Assembly: GCF_000297395.2 (NCBI RefSeq)
Contig: NZ_HF570108.1
Location: forward strand, 6,061,700 to 6,125,699
Source: Micromonospora lupini str. Lupac 08
GTDB taxonomy: Bacteria; Actinomycetota; Actinomycetes; Mycobacteriales; Micromonosporaceae
Direction: 5' to 3'
Length of the DNA stretch: 64,000 bases
A program made the translations under genes and the position numbers. Position 1 is the stretch's first letter. The number at the start of each line of letters is the position of its first letter. The notes under the pieces were generated by a model. That model did no database searches. It was not told the origin of the DNA and was given only the letters and a program-made list of their open reading frames with translations. Of this stretch, positions 1-9,358 are shown one piece after another.

Positions 1-6
1 ACGAAC

Positions 7-47
7 GCGGTCCGGCCGGTCGGGGGTCACCCGACCGGCCGGACCGC
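7..47 (-). terminator. Strong hairpin terminator after the glutamate dehydrogenase gene
   Basis: A perfect inverted repeat: 18-bp arms at 7-24 and 30-47 around a 5-nt loop. It lies 16 bp past the stop codon of the minus-strand dehydrogenase gene. No clear U-run follows, as is common for actinobacterial hairpin terminators. Confidence 0.75.
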
Positions 48-62
48 GCCCGGCGTACCGGA

Positions 63-3000
63 TCAGGCGGCGGCGGAGGTCCGCACCAGGGTGCGGATCT
101 GGCGCAGCAGCACGGACAGGGCGGCCAGGTCCGCCCGCGACTCGTCGAACTCCCCCATCGCCCGGCGGGCCCGGTGGATCGATGTGGCGTTCGACTGCTC
201 CCACTGCTGCACGCGCTCGTGCGGCGGCTGATCCTCCGGAGTGGAGTCGAGCACCTCCGCGGTGAGCGCGGCCAGCGCGGCGTACAGGTCGTAGCGCAGC
301 GCCATCCGGGCGAGGGTCTGCCAGCGGTCCTCGCGCGGCAGCAGGGAGATCTTCGACAACAGCGAGTCCACCCGGAACAGGTCGGAGAGCACGAAGTAGA
401 CCGAGGCCACCTCGCTGACGTCCCGTCCGCTGCGGGTCGCGGTCTCCACCACGTCCAGCAGACCGAAGCTGTACATCAGCCGGGTCGCCCGCTCCGCCAG
501 CTCGCGGGGCAGCCCACGGTCGGTCATCGAGTCCATGTGCGCCGCGATGGCCTGCCGCTCGCCGCCGTAGAACAGCTCCTCCAGACCCGGCAGCAGCCGG
601 GCCACCCCGTCGCGCAGCCGCGCGATCTCGGTCGGCACGTCGATCGGCGAGCGCCGGTTGGTGACCAGCCAGCGCACCGCGCGGTCGAGCAGCCGACGGG
701 TGTCGAGGTAGACGCTCGTCTGCAGCTCCGGGGAGACCTTGTTGTCAAGCGCCTCCACCGCGTCCCACAGCTCACGCAGCCCGAACACCTCGCGGACCAC
801 CACGTACGCCCGGATCACGTCGGCGGCGCTGGCCGCGGTCTCCTCGACGACCCGGAAGACGAAGGAGATGCCGCCCCGGTTGATCGCCTCGTTGACCAGC
901 ACGGTGGTCACGATGTCCCGGCGGAGCCGGTGCCGGCCCATCCGGTCGGCGAACCGCTCGCGCATCGGCGTCGGGAAGTACTTGACCAGGACCTCGGTCG
1001 TCCACTCCTCGTCGGCCAACCCCTCGGTGAGGATCTCCCGTTCCAGGACGATCTTCACGTACGCGAGCAGCACCGCGAACTCCGGCGCGGTCAGCCCGGA
1101 CTCGCTTCGTACCGCCAGCTCCTCGTCCGGCGGCAGCGCCTCCAGCGACCGGTCCAACGCGCCGGAACGCTCCAGCTCGTTGATCATCCGACGGTGCACG
1201 GGGAGCAGCGAGGCGGCCTGGGCCTGGGCGTTGTTGATGGCCCGGGCCTGGTCGTAGTTGTCCCGCAGCACCAGCTCGGCGACCTCTTCGGTCATCCCGG
1301 CCAGCAGCTCGTCCCGCTCGGCCGTGGTCAGCTCACCGTCAGCGACCGCGGTGTTCAGCAGGATCTTGATGTTCACCTCGTGGTCGGAGGTGTCCACCCC
1401 GGCGGCGTTGTCGATGAAGTCGGAGAAGATCCGGCCACCGGTCAACGCGTACTCGATCCGGCCGAGCTGGGTCCAGCCCAGGTTGCCGCCCTCGCCGGCC
1501 ACCCGGCAGCGCAGGTTGCGCCCGTCCACCCGGATCGCGTCGTTGGACTTGTCGCCCACCTCGGCGTTGGTCTGGCTGGACGCCTTGACGTACGTGCCGA
1601 TGCCGCCGTTCCAGAACAGGTCCACCGGAGCGGTGACGATCGCCTTCATCAGCTCCTGCGGTGAGAGCTGGGTGACGTCGTCGTCGAGGCCGAGCGCCGT
1701 CCGGACCTGCGCGGTGATCGGGATCGACTTCGCGGTACGCGGGAAGATGCCGCCCCCGGCCGAGATCAGCTCGGGGTTGTAGTCCTCCCACGACGAGCGG
1801 GGCAGGTCGAACAGTCGACGACGCTCCGCGTACGAGGTGGCCGCGTCCGGGTCGGGGTCGAGGAAGATGTGCCGGTGGTCGAACGCGGCCACCAGCCGGA
1901 TGTGCTCGGAGAGCAGCATGCCGTTGCCGAACACGTCGCCGGACATGTCACCCACGCCGACGACTGTGAAGTCCTGGGCCTGGGTGTCCACGCCCAACTC
2001 GCGGAAGTGCCGCTTGACCGACTCCCACGCTCCCCGGGCGGTGATGCCCATCTTCTTGTGGTCGTAGCCGGCCGAACCGCCGGAGGCGAACGCGTCGCCC
2101 ATCCAGAAGTTGTGCGCCACGGAGATCTCGTTGGCGATGTCGGAGAACGTCGCCGTGCCCTTGTCCGCCGCCACCACCAGGTACGGGTCGTCGCCGTCGT
2201 GCCGGACCACGTCCTCGGGCGGCACGATCTGCCCGCTGACGATGTTGTCGGTGACGTCGAGCATCGCGCCGACGAACTCCTGGTAGCAGGCGACCGCCTC
2301 GTCCCGGTCGCCTGGCTTCTGCTTCAGCACGAAGCCGCCCTTGGCGCCCACCGGCACGATCACGGTGTTCTTGACCATCTGCGCCTTGACCAGGCCCAGC
2401 ACCTCGGTGCGGAAGTCCTCCCGACGGTCGGACCAGCGCAACCCGCCCCGGGCCACCGGCCCGAACCGCAGGTGCACACCCTCGAATCGGGGCGAGTAGA
2501 CGAAGATCTCGAACTTCGGTCGCGGCGCCGGCAGGTCCGGGATGGCCTGCGGGTCGAGCTTGAACGCCACGTACGCCTTCGGTCGCCCGCCGACCGGCTT
2601 CTGGTAGAAGCTGGTCCGCAGGGTCGCCTCGATCAGCGTCAGGTACGAGCGCATGATCCGGTCCTGGTCGAGGCTCGCCACGTCGTCCAGCGCGCCCCGG
2701 ATCGTCTCCACCAGCTCGCCGCTGCGCTGCTGCCGCTGCTCGGCGGTCAGCTCGCCCGGCGCGAACCGGGTCTCGAACAGCTCCACCAACAGGCTGGCGA
2801 GCTTCGGGTACGCGATGAAGGTCTGCTCCATGTAGTCCTGCGAGAAGACCGTGCCGGCCTGCCGCAGGTACTTCGCGTACGCCCGCAGCACCACCACCTG
2901 CCGCCAGGTCAGCCCGGCGCGCAGCACCAGCTCGTTGAACCGGTCCACCTCGGCCTCGCCGCGCCACGCCGCCGCGAACGCGTTCTCCACGTGCGGGCGT

Positions 3001-5144
3001 ACCTCGGACAGCTCGTGGTGCCCCTCGGGCAGCATGAGGCCGAAGTCGTACAGGTAGACCCGACCGTCGATCCGGTCCACCTCGTACGGGTGCTCGTCGA
3101 CCACGCGGACGCCGAGCGAGTGCAGCACCGGCAGCACGGCGGAGAGCATCATCGGCTCGCCGTACCGGTAGACCTTGAACCGCACGTTCATGCTGTCGGC
3201 CAGGTCCGCACCGGGCACGCGGGTGCCCGGCCGGGGCGCGAGCTGCTTGCGGAACAGGTGCATCTCCAGCTGGCCGGGCTCCTCCAGCAGCTCCAGCTTG
3301 GCCAGGTCCTTCATCGCCTCGTACGGCGTGTGCCCGTCCTTGTAGCCCTCCGGGAACGCGTCGGCGTACCTGGCGAACAGGTGCTTGGCCTGCTCGTCGC
3401 CGAGCTTGCGCTCCAGCACCAGCCGGTAGTCGTCGTCCCAGAGCCGGGTCGCGTCGGCCAGCTCCTCGGCCAGCAGGTCGGCGTCGATGTCGCCGGGCGG
3501 CCGGGTCGGGTCGGTGCGGACGATGAAGTGGATCCGGGCGAGCATCGACTCGGTGACCCGGGTCGTGTAATCCACCCCGACGCCGTTCAGCTCACGCAGC
3601 AGGATGTCCTGCATGCGTAGCCGGTTCTGCGTGGTGAACCGGTCCCGGGGAAGGTAGATCAGGCAGGAGATGAACCGCCCGTACGCGTCGCGGCGCAGGA
3701 ACACCCGCAGCTGCCGGCGGCCCGCCATCCGCAGCACGCCGATCACCGCGTGGTACAGGTCGTCGGTCTTGATCTGGAACAGCTCGTCGCGCGGGTAGGT
3801 CTCCAGGATCTGCAGCAGATCCTTGCCGGAGTGACTGCGCCGGCTCAGGCCGGAGCGGTCGAGCACCTCCGCGACCTTGCGGCGCACCACCGGCAGCTCG
3901 CGGACGCTGGTCCGGTACGCCGCGGTGGAGAACAGGCCCAGGAAGCGGCGCTCCCCGATGACCTCGCCGACCTCGTTGAAGATCTTGAAGCCGATGTAGT
4001 CCAGGTACGCCGAGCGGTGCACGGTGGCCCGCGAGTTGGCCTTGGTGATGATGAGCAGGCGCTTCTCCAGCACCTTCTCGTGTGCCTCGTGCGTCATCGA
4101 CGACAGCGACCGGGCCTCCGGGGAGTCCGAGCGCAGGATGCCCAGGCCGGTGCCGAGAACTGCCTCCAGCGCCTTGCCGTCGACGGGGTCGGCGGAGTTG
4201 CCGTCCGGGGCGTCGACCAGGCGGTACTCGCGGTAGCCGAGGAACGTGAAGTGGTCGTGTGCCAGCCAGCGCAGCAGCTCCACCGAGTCGGTGATGTCCT
4301 TCTCCGGCACCGGCGGACGGTTCTCCGAGGTACGTGCCGAGGCCAGCTCGTCGGCGAGCGCGAGCGCGCGCTGACGCATCTTCGGCCAGTCCTCCACGGC
4401 CTCCCGCACGTCGGTGAGCACCCGTTGCAGCTCACCGCGCAGGCGGTCGCGCTCGGCGGCGTCCCGGACCGGGTCGATCTCGATCCGCATCCAGCTCTCG
4501 ATGATGTCGCCGGCGATCGCGTCGTCCGGCTCCACGTCCGCCGAGACCTCCGTGAGGCGGCCCAGCGGCTCGCGCCGGACCACCACCAACGGGTGCACCA
4601 GCAGGTGCACGTCCAGGTGGTACGAGTTGAGCAGCGCCGTCACCGAGTCGACCAGGAACGGCATGTCGTCGGTGACGATCTCGACGACCGTGTGGTGCTG
4701 GTCGGCGTGCGGCTCGTGGATGCGCAGCTTCAACTCGCCGGGCACCCGCTGCTGGGCCAGGTCCCGGTGCGCCCGGGCCGCGTCGAGCATCTCCTCAGCC
4801 GTGAAGCCGACCAGTTCCTCGTCCGGGGCGAACCGCCAGAAGCGACCGACCAGGGTCGCCGCATCGTGGTCGTCCCCGGCGAGTGCGACAGCCTGGGCAA
4901 CCAGGCGCTCCGCGTTGGGGACCGGTTCGTCGAGCTCGGCGTCCTCCACGTCGTCGGCCAACGCCTCGGTCGGCAGGCCCAGATCGTAGATGGTGTCGAT
5001 GCTCGACCCGGTCAGCCCTGTGACGCCCGTGTCGAGCCGGCCGTAGCCGTCCCCGTCGGTCGCCGAATCGAAGCTGTCGTCGTCCCGGCCGGAGTCATCC
5101 TGCCGGAGGTCGGGTTCCGGTTTGATCGCCGGACGCCGGTCCAT
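63..5144 (-). CDS. gdh: NAD-specific glutamate dehydrogenase, large (180-kDa) class
   Basis: Catalyses reversible oxidative deamination of glutamate to 2-oxoglutarate with NAD+ in the cytoplasm. At about 1,693 residues it fits the large bacterial class, which is usually 1,600-1,700. The N-terminal half carries the ACT-like regulatory regions of the family (for example HTVVEIVTDDMPFLVDSV near residue 150). The catalytic core lies around residues 850-1250 and contains GGLRWSDRREDFRTE, the lysine motif VGAKGGF and AADKGTATFSD. A long helical C-terminal domain follows. I place the start at ATG 5144 because GGGGAG stands 8 nt upstream; a GTG three codons earlier overlaps that ribosome site. The gene is monocistronic, diverges from the penicillin-binding protein gene across about 285 bp and ends at a strong hairpin. 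Long plus-strand open frames opposite it are GC-driven shadows. Confidence 0.96.
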   Translation of the reverse strand: MDRRPAIKPEPDLRQDDSGRDDDSFDSATDGDGYGRLDTGVTGLTGSSIDTIYDLGLPTEALADDVEDAELDEPVPNAERLVAQAVALAGDDHDAATLVGRFWRFAPDEELVGFTAEEMLDAARAHRDLAQQRVPGELKLRIHEPHADQHHTVVEIVTDDMPFLVDSVTALLNSYHLDVHLLVHPLVVVRREPLGRLTEVSADVEPDDAIAGDIIESWMRIEIDPVRDAAERDRLRGELQRVLTDVREAVEDWPKMRQRALALADELASARTSENRPPVPEKDITDSVELLRWLAHDHFTFLGYREYRLVDAPDGNSADPVDGKALEAVLGTGLGILRSDSPEARSLSSMTHEAHEKVLEKRLLIITKANSRATVHRSAYLDYIGFKIFNEVGEVIGERRFLGLFSTAAYRTSVRELPVVRRKVAEVLDRSGLSRRSHSGKDLLQILETYPRDELFQIKTDDLYHAVIGVLRMAGRRQLRVFLRRDAYGRFISCLIYLPRDRFTTQNRLRMQDILLRELNGVGVDYTTRVTESMLARIHFIVRTDPTRPPGDIDADLLAEELADATRLWDDDYRLVLERKLGDEQAKHLFARYADAFPEGYKDGHTPYEAMKDLAKLELLEEPGQLEMHLFRKQLAPRPGTRVPGADLADSMNVRFKVYRYGEPMMLSAVLPVLHSLGVRVVDEHPYEVDRIDGRVYLYDFGLMLPEGHHELSEVRPHVENAFAAAWRGEAEVDRFNELVLRAGLTWRQVVVLRAYAKYLRQAGTVFSQDYMEQTFIAYPKLASLLVELFETRFAPGELTAEQRQQRSGELVETIRGALDDVASLDQDRIMRSYLTLIEATLRTSFYQKPVGGRPKAYVAFKLDPQAIPDLPAPRPKFEIFVYSPRFEGVHLRFGPVARGGLRWSDRREDFRTEVLGLVKAQMVKNTVIVPVGAKGGFVLKQKPGDRDEAVACYQEFVGAMLDVTDNIVSGQIVPPEDVVRHDGDDPYLVVAADKGTATFSDIANEISVAHNFWMGDAFASGGSAGYDHKKMGITARGAWESVKRHFRELGVDTQAQDFTVVGVGDMSGDVFGNGMLLSEHIRLVAAFDHRHIFLDPDPDAATSYAERRRLFDLPRSSWEDYNPELISAGGGIFPRTAKSIPITAQVRTALGLDDDVTQLSPQELMKAIVTAPVDLFWNGGIGTYVKASSQTNAEVGDKSNDAIRVDGRNLRCRVAGEGGNLGWTQLGRIEYALTGGRIFSDFIDNAAGVDTSDHEVNIKILLNTAVADGELTTAERDELLAGMTEEVAELVLRDNYDQARAINNAQAQAASLLPVHRRMINELERSGALDRSLEALPPDEELAVRSESGLTAPEFAVLLAYVKIVLEREILTEGLADEEWTTEVLVKYFPTPMRERFADRMGRHRLRRDIVTTVLVNEAINRGGISFVFRVVEETAASAADVIRAYVVVREVFGLRELWDAVEALDNKVSPELQTSVYLDTRRLLDRAVRWLVTNRRSPIDVPTEIARLRDGVARLLPGLEELFYGGERQAIAAHMDSMTDRGLPRELAERATRLMYSFGLLDVVETATRSGRDVSEVASVYFVLSDLFRVDSLLSKISLLPREDRWQTLARMALRYDLYAALAALTAEVLDSTPEDQPPHERVQQWEQSNATSIHRARRAMGEFDESRADLAALSVLLRQIRTLVRTSAAA

Positions 5145-5430
5145 CGGTGCCACTCCCCTCGACCCACCGCGTTGTGGGTCACTCTGCCGCCCAGCGTAAG
5201 CCTGTCGTTTCCCGCCTTCGTCGGCGGACCACTGGCCGGACGTCCGGATCGGGACTTTGTCCTTTCACCCGTTGCGGGTCCGAGGTTGGCCGGTTGCGGG
5301 ATACCCCGCCCCGCGATGTTCATCACACCGGCCCGGCCCGTCTTTCCGCACGTCGAGCCCCTCACGGGACGTTGGGGACACCCTTCGCGTACTACCGTGC
5401 AGAGCAGCCCGAGACCGGAAGGACCGCTTC

Positions 5431-7389
5431 ATGACCTTGTCCTACCCCCGGCCCCACCGGCCGAACCGCGCCCGGCGGGTCGCCGCGCTCACCGCGGCCC
5501 TGCTCACCGTCGGCGTCCTGGCGGCGTGCTCCGGTGACGACGGGCCCGAGCGCAGCGCCGACGCCTTCCTCGCCGGCTGGCGCAGCGGCGACCTGCAGGC
5601 GGTCGCGATTGTCGACACGACCGGCGCCAAGGTGCCGGCGGCCGAGGTGGCCAAGGAGATCAAGGAGCTGTCCGGCGAGTTGGCGTCCACCCCGCCCACA
5701 GTGACCCGGCAGGGCGAGCCGAAGATCACCAAGAACGTCGCGACCACGACGATCCGGGTCGACTGGCCCCTGCCGGGCCAGGCCCACTGGACGTACGACC
5801 GGGACCTGCGGCTCGTCCAGGGCGACGACGACCAGTGGCAGGTGATGTGGGAGCCCCGGGTGATCCACGAGCAGCTCACCAAGGGTGACCGACTGGGGTT
5901 GCGTCGCGACACCGGCTCCCGGGCCGGCGTGCTGGACGCGGCCGGCCAGCCGATCGTGTCTCCCCGCCCGGTGGTGCGGGTGGGTGTGCAGCCCAACCAG
6001 GTCACCGACATCAAGAAGCTGGTCGAGGATCTCGACGGGGCCTTCAAGGCGATCCGTCCGGCCCTGGTTCCCGCCGTCGACCTGTCCGACCTGCCCAAGC
6101 GGGTGGCCGAGGCCGATCCGGGCGGGCTCGTCGAGGTGGTGACCCTGCGCGACGACGCGTACCGCCAGATCAAGTCCCGGATCTACGACCTGCCCGGCAC
6201 CAAGTTCGCCTCCGACAAGCTCGACCTGGCGCCGACCCGGGAGTTCGCCCGCGCGCTGCTCGGCTCGGTCGACCCGGCGCAGGCCGACGACCTCGCCGCC
6301 CACCCGGACCGGTACGTCACCGGCGACCTGGTCGGGCACGGCGGGTTGCAGGGCCGCTACGACGAGCGGTTGCGCGGCGCCCCCGGCCTGACTGTAGTGG
6401 TCGAGCGGCCCGACGAGGGCGGCAAGCTGGCCCCCACCGGCGCCGAGCTGTTCCGCCAGGAGCCGAAGCCCGGTGAGGCCCTGAAGACCACCCTGGACGT
6501 GGCCACCCAGAACGCGGCCGACGGCGCCCTGCGCGCCGAGTCACGCCGAGCCGCGCTGGTCGCGGTACGCGTCAGCGACGGCGCGGTCCTCGCCGCCGCC
6601 AACGGTCCCGGGCCGGCCGGCGAGAACCTGGCCTTCGACGCCCAGGTGCCGCCGGGTTCCACGTTCAAGATGGTCAGCGCGCTGGGTCTGCTGGACCGGG
6701 GCGCGGTCACCCTGGACGGGCCGGTGGAGTGCAAGAAGACCTTCACCGTCGATGGCCGGTCCTTCAAGAACTCGGACAACTTCGAGCTGGGCTCGGTGCC
6801 GTTCCGCACCGACTTCGCCAAGTCCTGCAACACGGCCTTCGCCTCGCTGGCTCCGAAGCTCGGCGGTGACGGCCTGGCCGTCGCCGGCCGCTCGCTGGGC
6901 CTGGAGGGGCAGTGGGATCTCGGCACGGACGCCTTCACCGGCAAGGTGTCGACCGGCGGCAGCCCCGCCGAGCAGGCCGCCGCGTCGTTCGGCCAGGGCA
7001 CCACGCTGGTCAGCCCGCTGGCCATGGCCGGCGCCACCGCTGCCGTCGCCCGTGGTGCCTTCATCCAGCCGAAGCTGCTGGTCGACCCGGCGCCGGCCAA
7101 GCCGGCCGCGACCGACGGACCGCTCAAGCCGCAGTCGATCGAGGCGCTGCGCACGATGATGCGCGAGGTGGTCACCGCCGGCACCGGCAGCGCGCTCAAG
7201 GACGTTCCGGGCGACGAGGTGTACGGCAAGACCGGCACCGCCGAGTACGACGACAACCCGGCCCACACGCACGCCTGGTTCGTGGGCTGGCAGGGTGACG
7301 TCGCGTTCGCCGTGTTCGTGGAGAAGGGCGGGGCCAGCACGGCCTCGGCCGTCCCGATCGCCGAGCGCTTCCTCCGCGCCCTCCGCTAA
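5431..7389 (+). CDS. Lipoprotein penicillin-binding protein (MecA_N / transpeptidase)
   Basis: A D,D-transpeptidase that crosslinks peptidoglycan outside the membrane. The 652-residue product starts with an Arg-rich signal peptide and a lipobox ending LAAC (Cys33), so it is probably lipid-anchored. An NTF2-like MecA_N domain (about 45-150) and a dimerisation region (about 160-330) come next, then the transpeptidase domain. The active-site motifs are all present: STFK (Ser410-Lys413), SCN (465-467) and KTG (600-602). The start at ATG 5431 is preceded by GGAAGGA. An in-frame start 58 codons earlier would bury the signal peptide and is rejected. The gene converges with the arginase-family gene. 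It is a stand-alone PBP of the PBP2a-like or PbpA class; the exact cell-cycle role cannot be read from sequence. Confidence 0.9.
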   Translation: MTLSYPRPHRPNRARRVAALTAALLTVGVLAACSGDDGPERSADAFLAGWRSGDLQAVAIVDTTGAKVPAAEVAKEIKELSGELASTPPTVTRQGEPKITKNVATTTIRVDWPLPGQAHWTYDRDLRLVQGDDDQWQVMWEPRVIHEQLTKGDRLGLRRDTGSRAGVLDAAGQPIVSPRPVVRVGVQPNQVTDIKKLVEDLDGAFKAIRPALVPAVDLSDLPKRVAEADPGGLVEVVTLRDDAYRQIKSRIYDLPGTKFASDKLDLAPTREFARALLGSVDPAQADDLAAHPDRYVTGDLVGHGGLQGRYDERLRGAPGLTVVVERPDEGGKLAPTGAELFRQEPKPGEALKTTLDVATQNAADGALRAESRRAALVAVRVSDGAVLAAANGPGPAGENLAFDAQVPPGSTFKMVSALGLLDRGAVTLDGPVECKKTFTVDGRSFKNSDNFELGSVPFRTDFAKSCNTAFASLAPKLGGDGLAVAGRSLGLEGQWDLGTDAFTGKVSTGGSPAEQAAASFGQGTTLVSPLAMAGATAAVARGAFIQPKLLVDPAPAKPAATDGPLKPQSIEALRTMMREVVTAGTGSALKDVPGDEVYGKTGTAEYDDNPAHTHAWFVGWQGDVAFAVFVEKGGASTASAVPIAERFLRALR

Positions 7390-7406
7390 GTCGCGCCCTG
7401 CGCCCG

Positions 7407-7440
7407 GCGTGCGGCGTGCGGCGTGCGGCGTGCGGCGTGA
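7407..7440. repeat. Heptanucleotide tandem repeat
   Basis: Just after the PBP stop codon the 7-mer GTGCGGC is repeated four times with partial copies at the edges. It runs straight into the palindrome at 7437. It is non-coding, lies between two convergent genes and is a likely slippage-prone site. Confidence 0.75.
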
Positions 7441-7474
7441 TCGACTCGGTTTCGCTGAAACCGCGGTCGATCAC
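7437..7474. terminator. Intergenic palindrome between convergent genes
   Basis: The left arm 7437-7453 begins GTGATCGACTCGG and the right arm 7457-7474 ends CGGTCGATCAC; the loop is 3 nt and there is one small asymmetry. The arm ends resemble those of the palindromes near 21271, 36431 and 46679. Its place between two convergent genes suggests a bidirectional terminator. Confidence 0.6.
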
Positions 7475-7495
7475 GGCGAGGTGGGCCGGGCCTGG

Positions 7496-9283
7496 TCAGG
7501 CGGTGTCGGCTTCGTGCCTCTCCGGTGGTTCCGGGGCCGGCGTGGACGGTCGTCGGAGCAGCCCCGGGCCGGCCGACGCGGGCGGACCGACCGGTTCACG
7601 CTCGACCATGGCCGCGATCTGCGCCGCGACGCCCGATGGCTCGGACGGGGCCAGAACGCGCACGCCGGGTGGCCCCGCCTCGCCCGCGACGTCGTCCGGC
7701 ACAGCGCTCAGCGACGAACGGCCGCCCGAGGAACCGGTGCCGGCGAAACGGCCGCCCGAGGAATCACCGCCGGCGAAACGGCCGCCCGAGGAATCACCGC
7801 CGGCAGGACCGCCGCCAGAGGGACCGCCACCAGCAGAACCCCCGGCCGAGGAACCGGTGCCGGCAGAACCGCCATCGGCAGATCCGCCGCCAGAGGGACC
7901 GCCGCTAGCAGAACGGCCGCCCGAGGAATCACCGCCCGCAGAGGGACCGCCGCCAGGCGACTCGGCGTCGGCGGGGTCGACATCGGGATGATCATCGCCG
8001 CCGCCGCGCTCGTCACCGCGACCACCGTCGGCAGGCCCAGCGGAACGCGCGGCACGATCAAGCCCACCAGGCGCCGCACGATCCAACCCACCAGGCGCCG
8101 CACGATCCAACCCACCAGGCGCGGCACGATCCAACCCACCAGGCGCGGCACGATCCAACCCACCAGGCGCCGCACGATCCAACCCACCAGGCGCCGCACG
8201 ATCCAACCCACCAGGCGCCGCACGATCCAACCCACCAGGCGCCGCACGATCAAGGCCATCGAGCGCACTGAGCCGGTCGGAACGCTCGCCGCCAGTCCCG
8301 GCCCGGCCGTTGCCGCGCCGCGGGGACGGCGTGGGTCGGGGCGACAGCAGCCGGGGCGGCACCGCCTCCGGGGCAGTGACCGGAGCCAGGCCGGCGACCA
8401 CTGTGTTGACGATCTCGGCGGCGTACGAGCCGTCCGGGTCGTAGTCGGGGTCGAACACGGTCAGCTCGACGCCCAGGCAGTGTGGGGTGTCGACCAGGCC
8501 GGCGAGCAGGATCTCCAGCTCGGCGAAGGCGATGCCGCCAGGGTCGGGGGCGTCCACGGCCGGCATCACCGCCGGGTCGAGCACGTCGACGTCGATGTGC
8601 ACCCAGTAGCCCGCGCAGTCGGCGAGCTGCTCGTGCGCCCACTGGGCGGTCCGGGCGGCGCCCTCGGCGCGCAGCGCCGGCACCGGTCGGGTGGTGATCC
8701 CGGCGGCCTGGAGGTCGAGACGGTACTCGTCCTGCGCCCGGATGCCGAGCACCACCACGTCGATGTCGCGGAAGTAGGGTCGGCGGCCCTCCAGCGCGGC
8801 CAGGTCGGCCTGCCCGCGCCCGGTGACGAGGGCCAGGTCCTCCCCGGCGGCCGCGCCGACGTAGGAGGCGTTGCCGGGGTGCCGGAAGTCGGAGTGCCCG
8901 TCGACGAAGACGAGCCCGATCCGCCCGCCGACCGCCTCACCGAGGCGGTGCATGGCCAGCGCGGAGCCGAGCAGCACGGAGCAGTCGCCGCCCAGCACCA
9001 CAGGGAACTCGCCCCGGTCGATGATCGAGCCGATCCGCTCGGCGAGGGCGAGGGAGTAGTCGGCGATCTCCCGGGCGTGGCACACGCCGTCGCCGGGCCG
9101 CCAGTCGCCGGGGTCGTACCGCGGTGGGGTGACGCAGCCGGCGTCGCGGGCCCGCAGCCGGGCCAGCAGGTCGTGGTCCCGCAACGCGCCGGGCGCCTTG
9201 GCGCAGCCCGGCACGGAGGTGGACGTCGGGGGTCGCAGGCCGAGATTTGTCGGCGCGTCGAGGACGGCGATCCGGCGCATCAT
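7496..9283 (-). CDS. Arginase/agmatinase-family protein with long low-complexity tail
   Basis: Residues 1 to about 305 form a ureohydrolase (arginase fold) domain, metal enzymes that hydrolyse guanidino compounds. The metal motifs appear as GGDCS (98-102), DGHSD (128-132) and HIDVDVLDP. The usual His of GGDHS is Cys101 here, so the metal site and substrate are uncertain. Residues from about 305 to 595 are low complexity: an Arg/Pro linker, nine copies of GLDRAAPG (the last one divergent), then Gly/Ser-rich segments such as GGDSSGGRFA. Such a tail is not typical of the family, whose members run about 300 residues. GGGAG precedes two adjacent ATG codons (9283 and 9280) and either could start. 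YbbN is encoded upstream, with a hairpin between. The substrate is unknown. Confidence 0.8.
   Translation of the reverse strand: MMRRIAVLDAPTNLGLRPPTSTSVPGCAKAPGALRDHDLLARLRARDAGCVTPPRYDPGDWRPGDGVCHAREIADYSLALAERIGSIIDRGEFPVVLGGDCSVLLGSALAMHRLGEAVGGRIGLVFVDGHSDFRHPGNASYVGAAAGEDLALVTGRGQADLAALEGRRPYFRDIDVVVLGIRAQDEYRLDLQAAGITTRPVPALRAEGAARTAQWAHEQLADCAGYWVHIDVDVLDPAVMPAVDAPDPGGIAFAELEILLAGLVDTPHCLGVELTVFDPDYDPDGSYAAEIVNTVVAGLAPVTAPEAVPPRLLSPRPTPSPRRGNGRAGTGGERSDRLSALDGLDRAAPGGLDRAAPGGLDRAAPGGLDRAAPGGLDRAAPGGLDRAAPGGLDRAAPGGLDRAAPGGLDRAARSAGPADGGRGDERGGGDDHPDVDPADAESPGGGPSAGGDSSGGRSASGGPSGGGSADGGSAGTGSSAGGSAGGGPSGGGPAGGDSSGGRFAGGDSSGGRFAGTGSSGGRSSLSAVPDDVAGEAGPPGVRVLAPSEPSGVAAQIAAMVEREPVGPPASAGPGLLRRPSTPAPEPPERHEADTA
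7715..7804. repeat. 30-bp tandem repeat (3 copies) inside the arginase-family tail
   Basis: Three adjacent 30-bp units, the last two almost identical, contain GGCCGCCCGAGGAATC or a close variant. They encode the repeated Gly/Ser-rich decapeptide near the C-terminus. The length is a multiple of three, so copy-number change would keep the frame. Confidence 0.75.
8065..8256. repeat. 24-bp coding minisatellite, 8 copies
   Basis: Eight consecutive 24-bp units start at 8065, 8089, 8113, 8137, 8161, 8185, 8209 and 8233. They are nearly identical; two units have GCGGCAC where the others have GCCGCAC. On the minus strand each encodes GLDRAAPG. A ninth degenerate unit lies at the 8041-8064 side. The period is a multiple of three, so all frames stay open across it. 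Confidence 0.95.
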
Positions 9284-9306
9284 GAGCTCCCGTCCTCGGT
9301 GGTCGG

Positions 9307-9332
9307 GCGGGCCGGCGGAAACGCCGGCCCGC
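9307..9332 (-). terminator. Hairpin between ybbN and the arginase-family gene
   Basis: A perfect 11-bp stem (9307-9317 with 9322-9332) closes a GAAA tetraloop. It sits 27 bp after the ybbN stop codon and 24 bp before the next start. It probably ends or attenuates transcription between the two minus-strand genes. Confidence 0.65.
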
Positions 9333-9358
9333 GCTGGCGTGCTACGAAGTCATTGAAC

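Noticed and set aside
174..5537. Several long plus-strand frames opposite the glutamate dehydrogenase gene
   Set aside because: They have His/Arg/Gln/Val-rich nonsense composition and no domains, and overlap a clear family member over its entire length.
8065..8256. Regular repeats resembling a CRISPR array
   Set aside because: The units are contiguous, without unique spacers, are coding, and there are no cas genes nearby.
7708..8268. An alternative frame with the repeat IVRRLVGW that could look like a membrane protein
   Set aside because: The 24-bp period keeps all frames open; only the frame that continues from the arginase domain has domain support.
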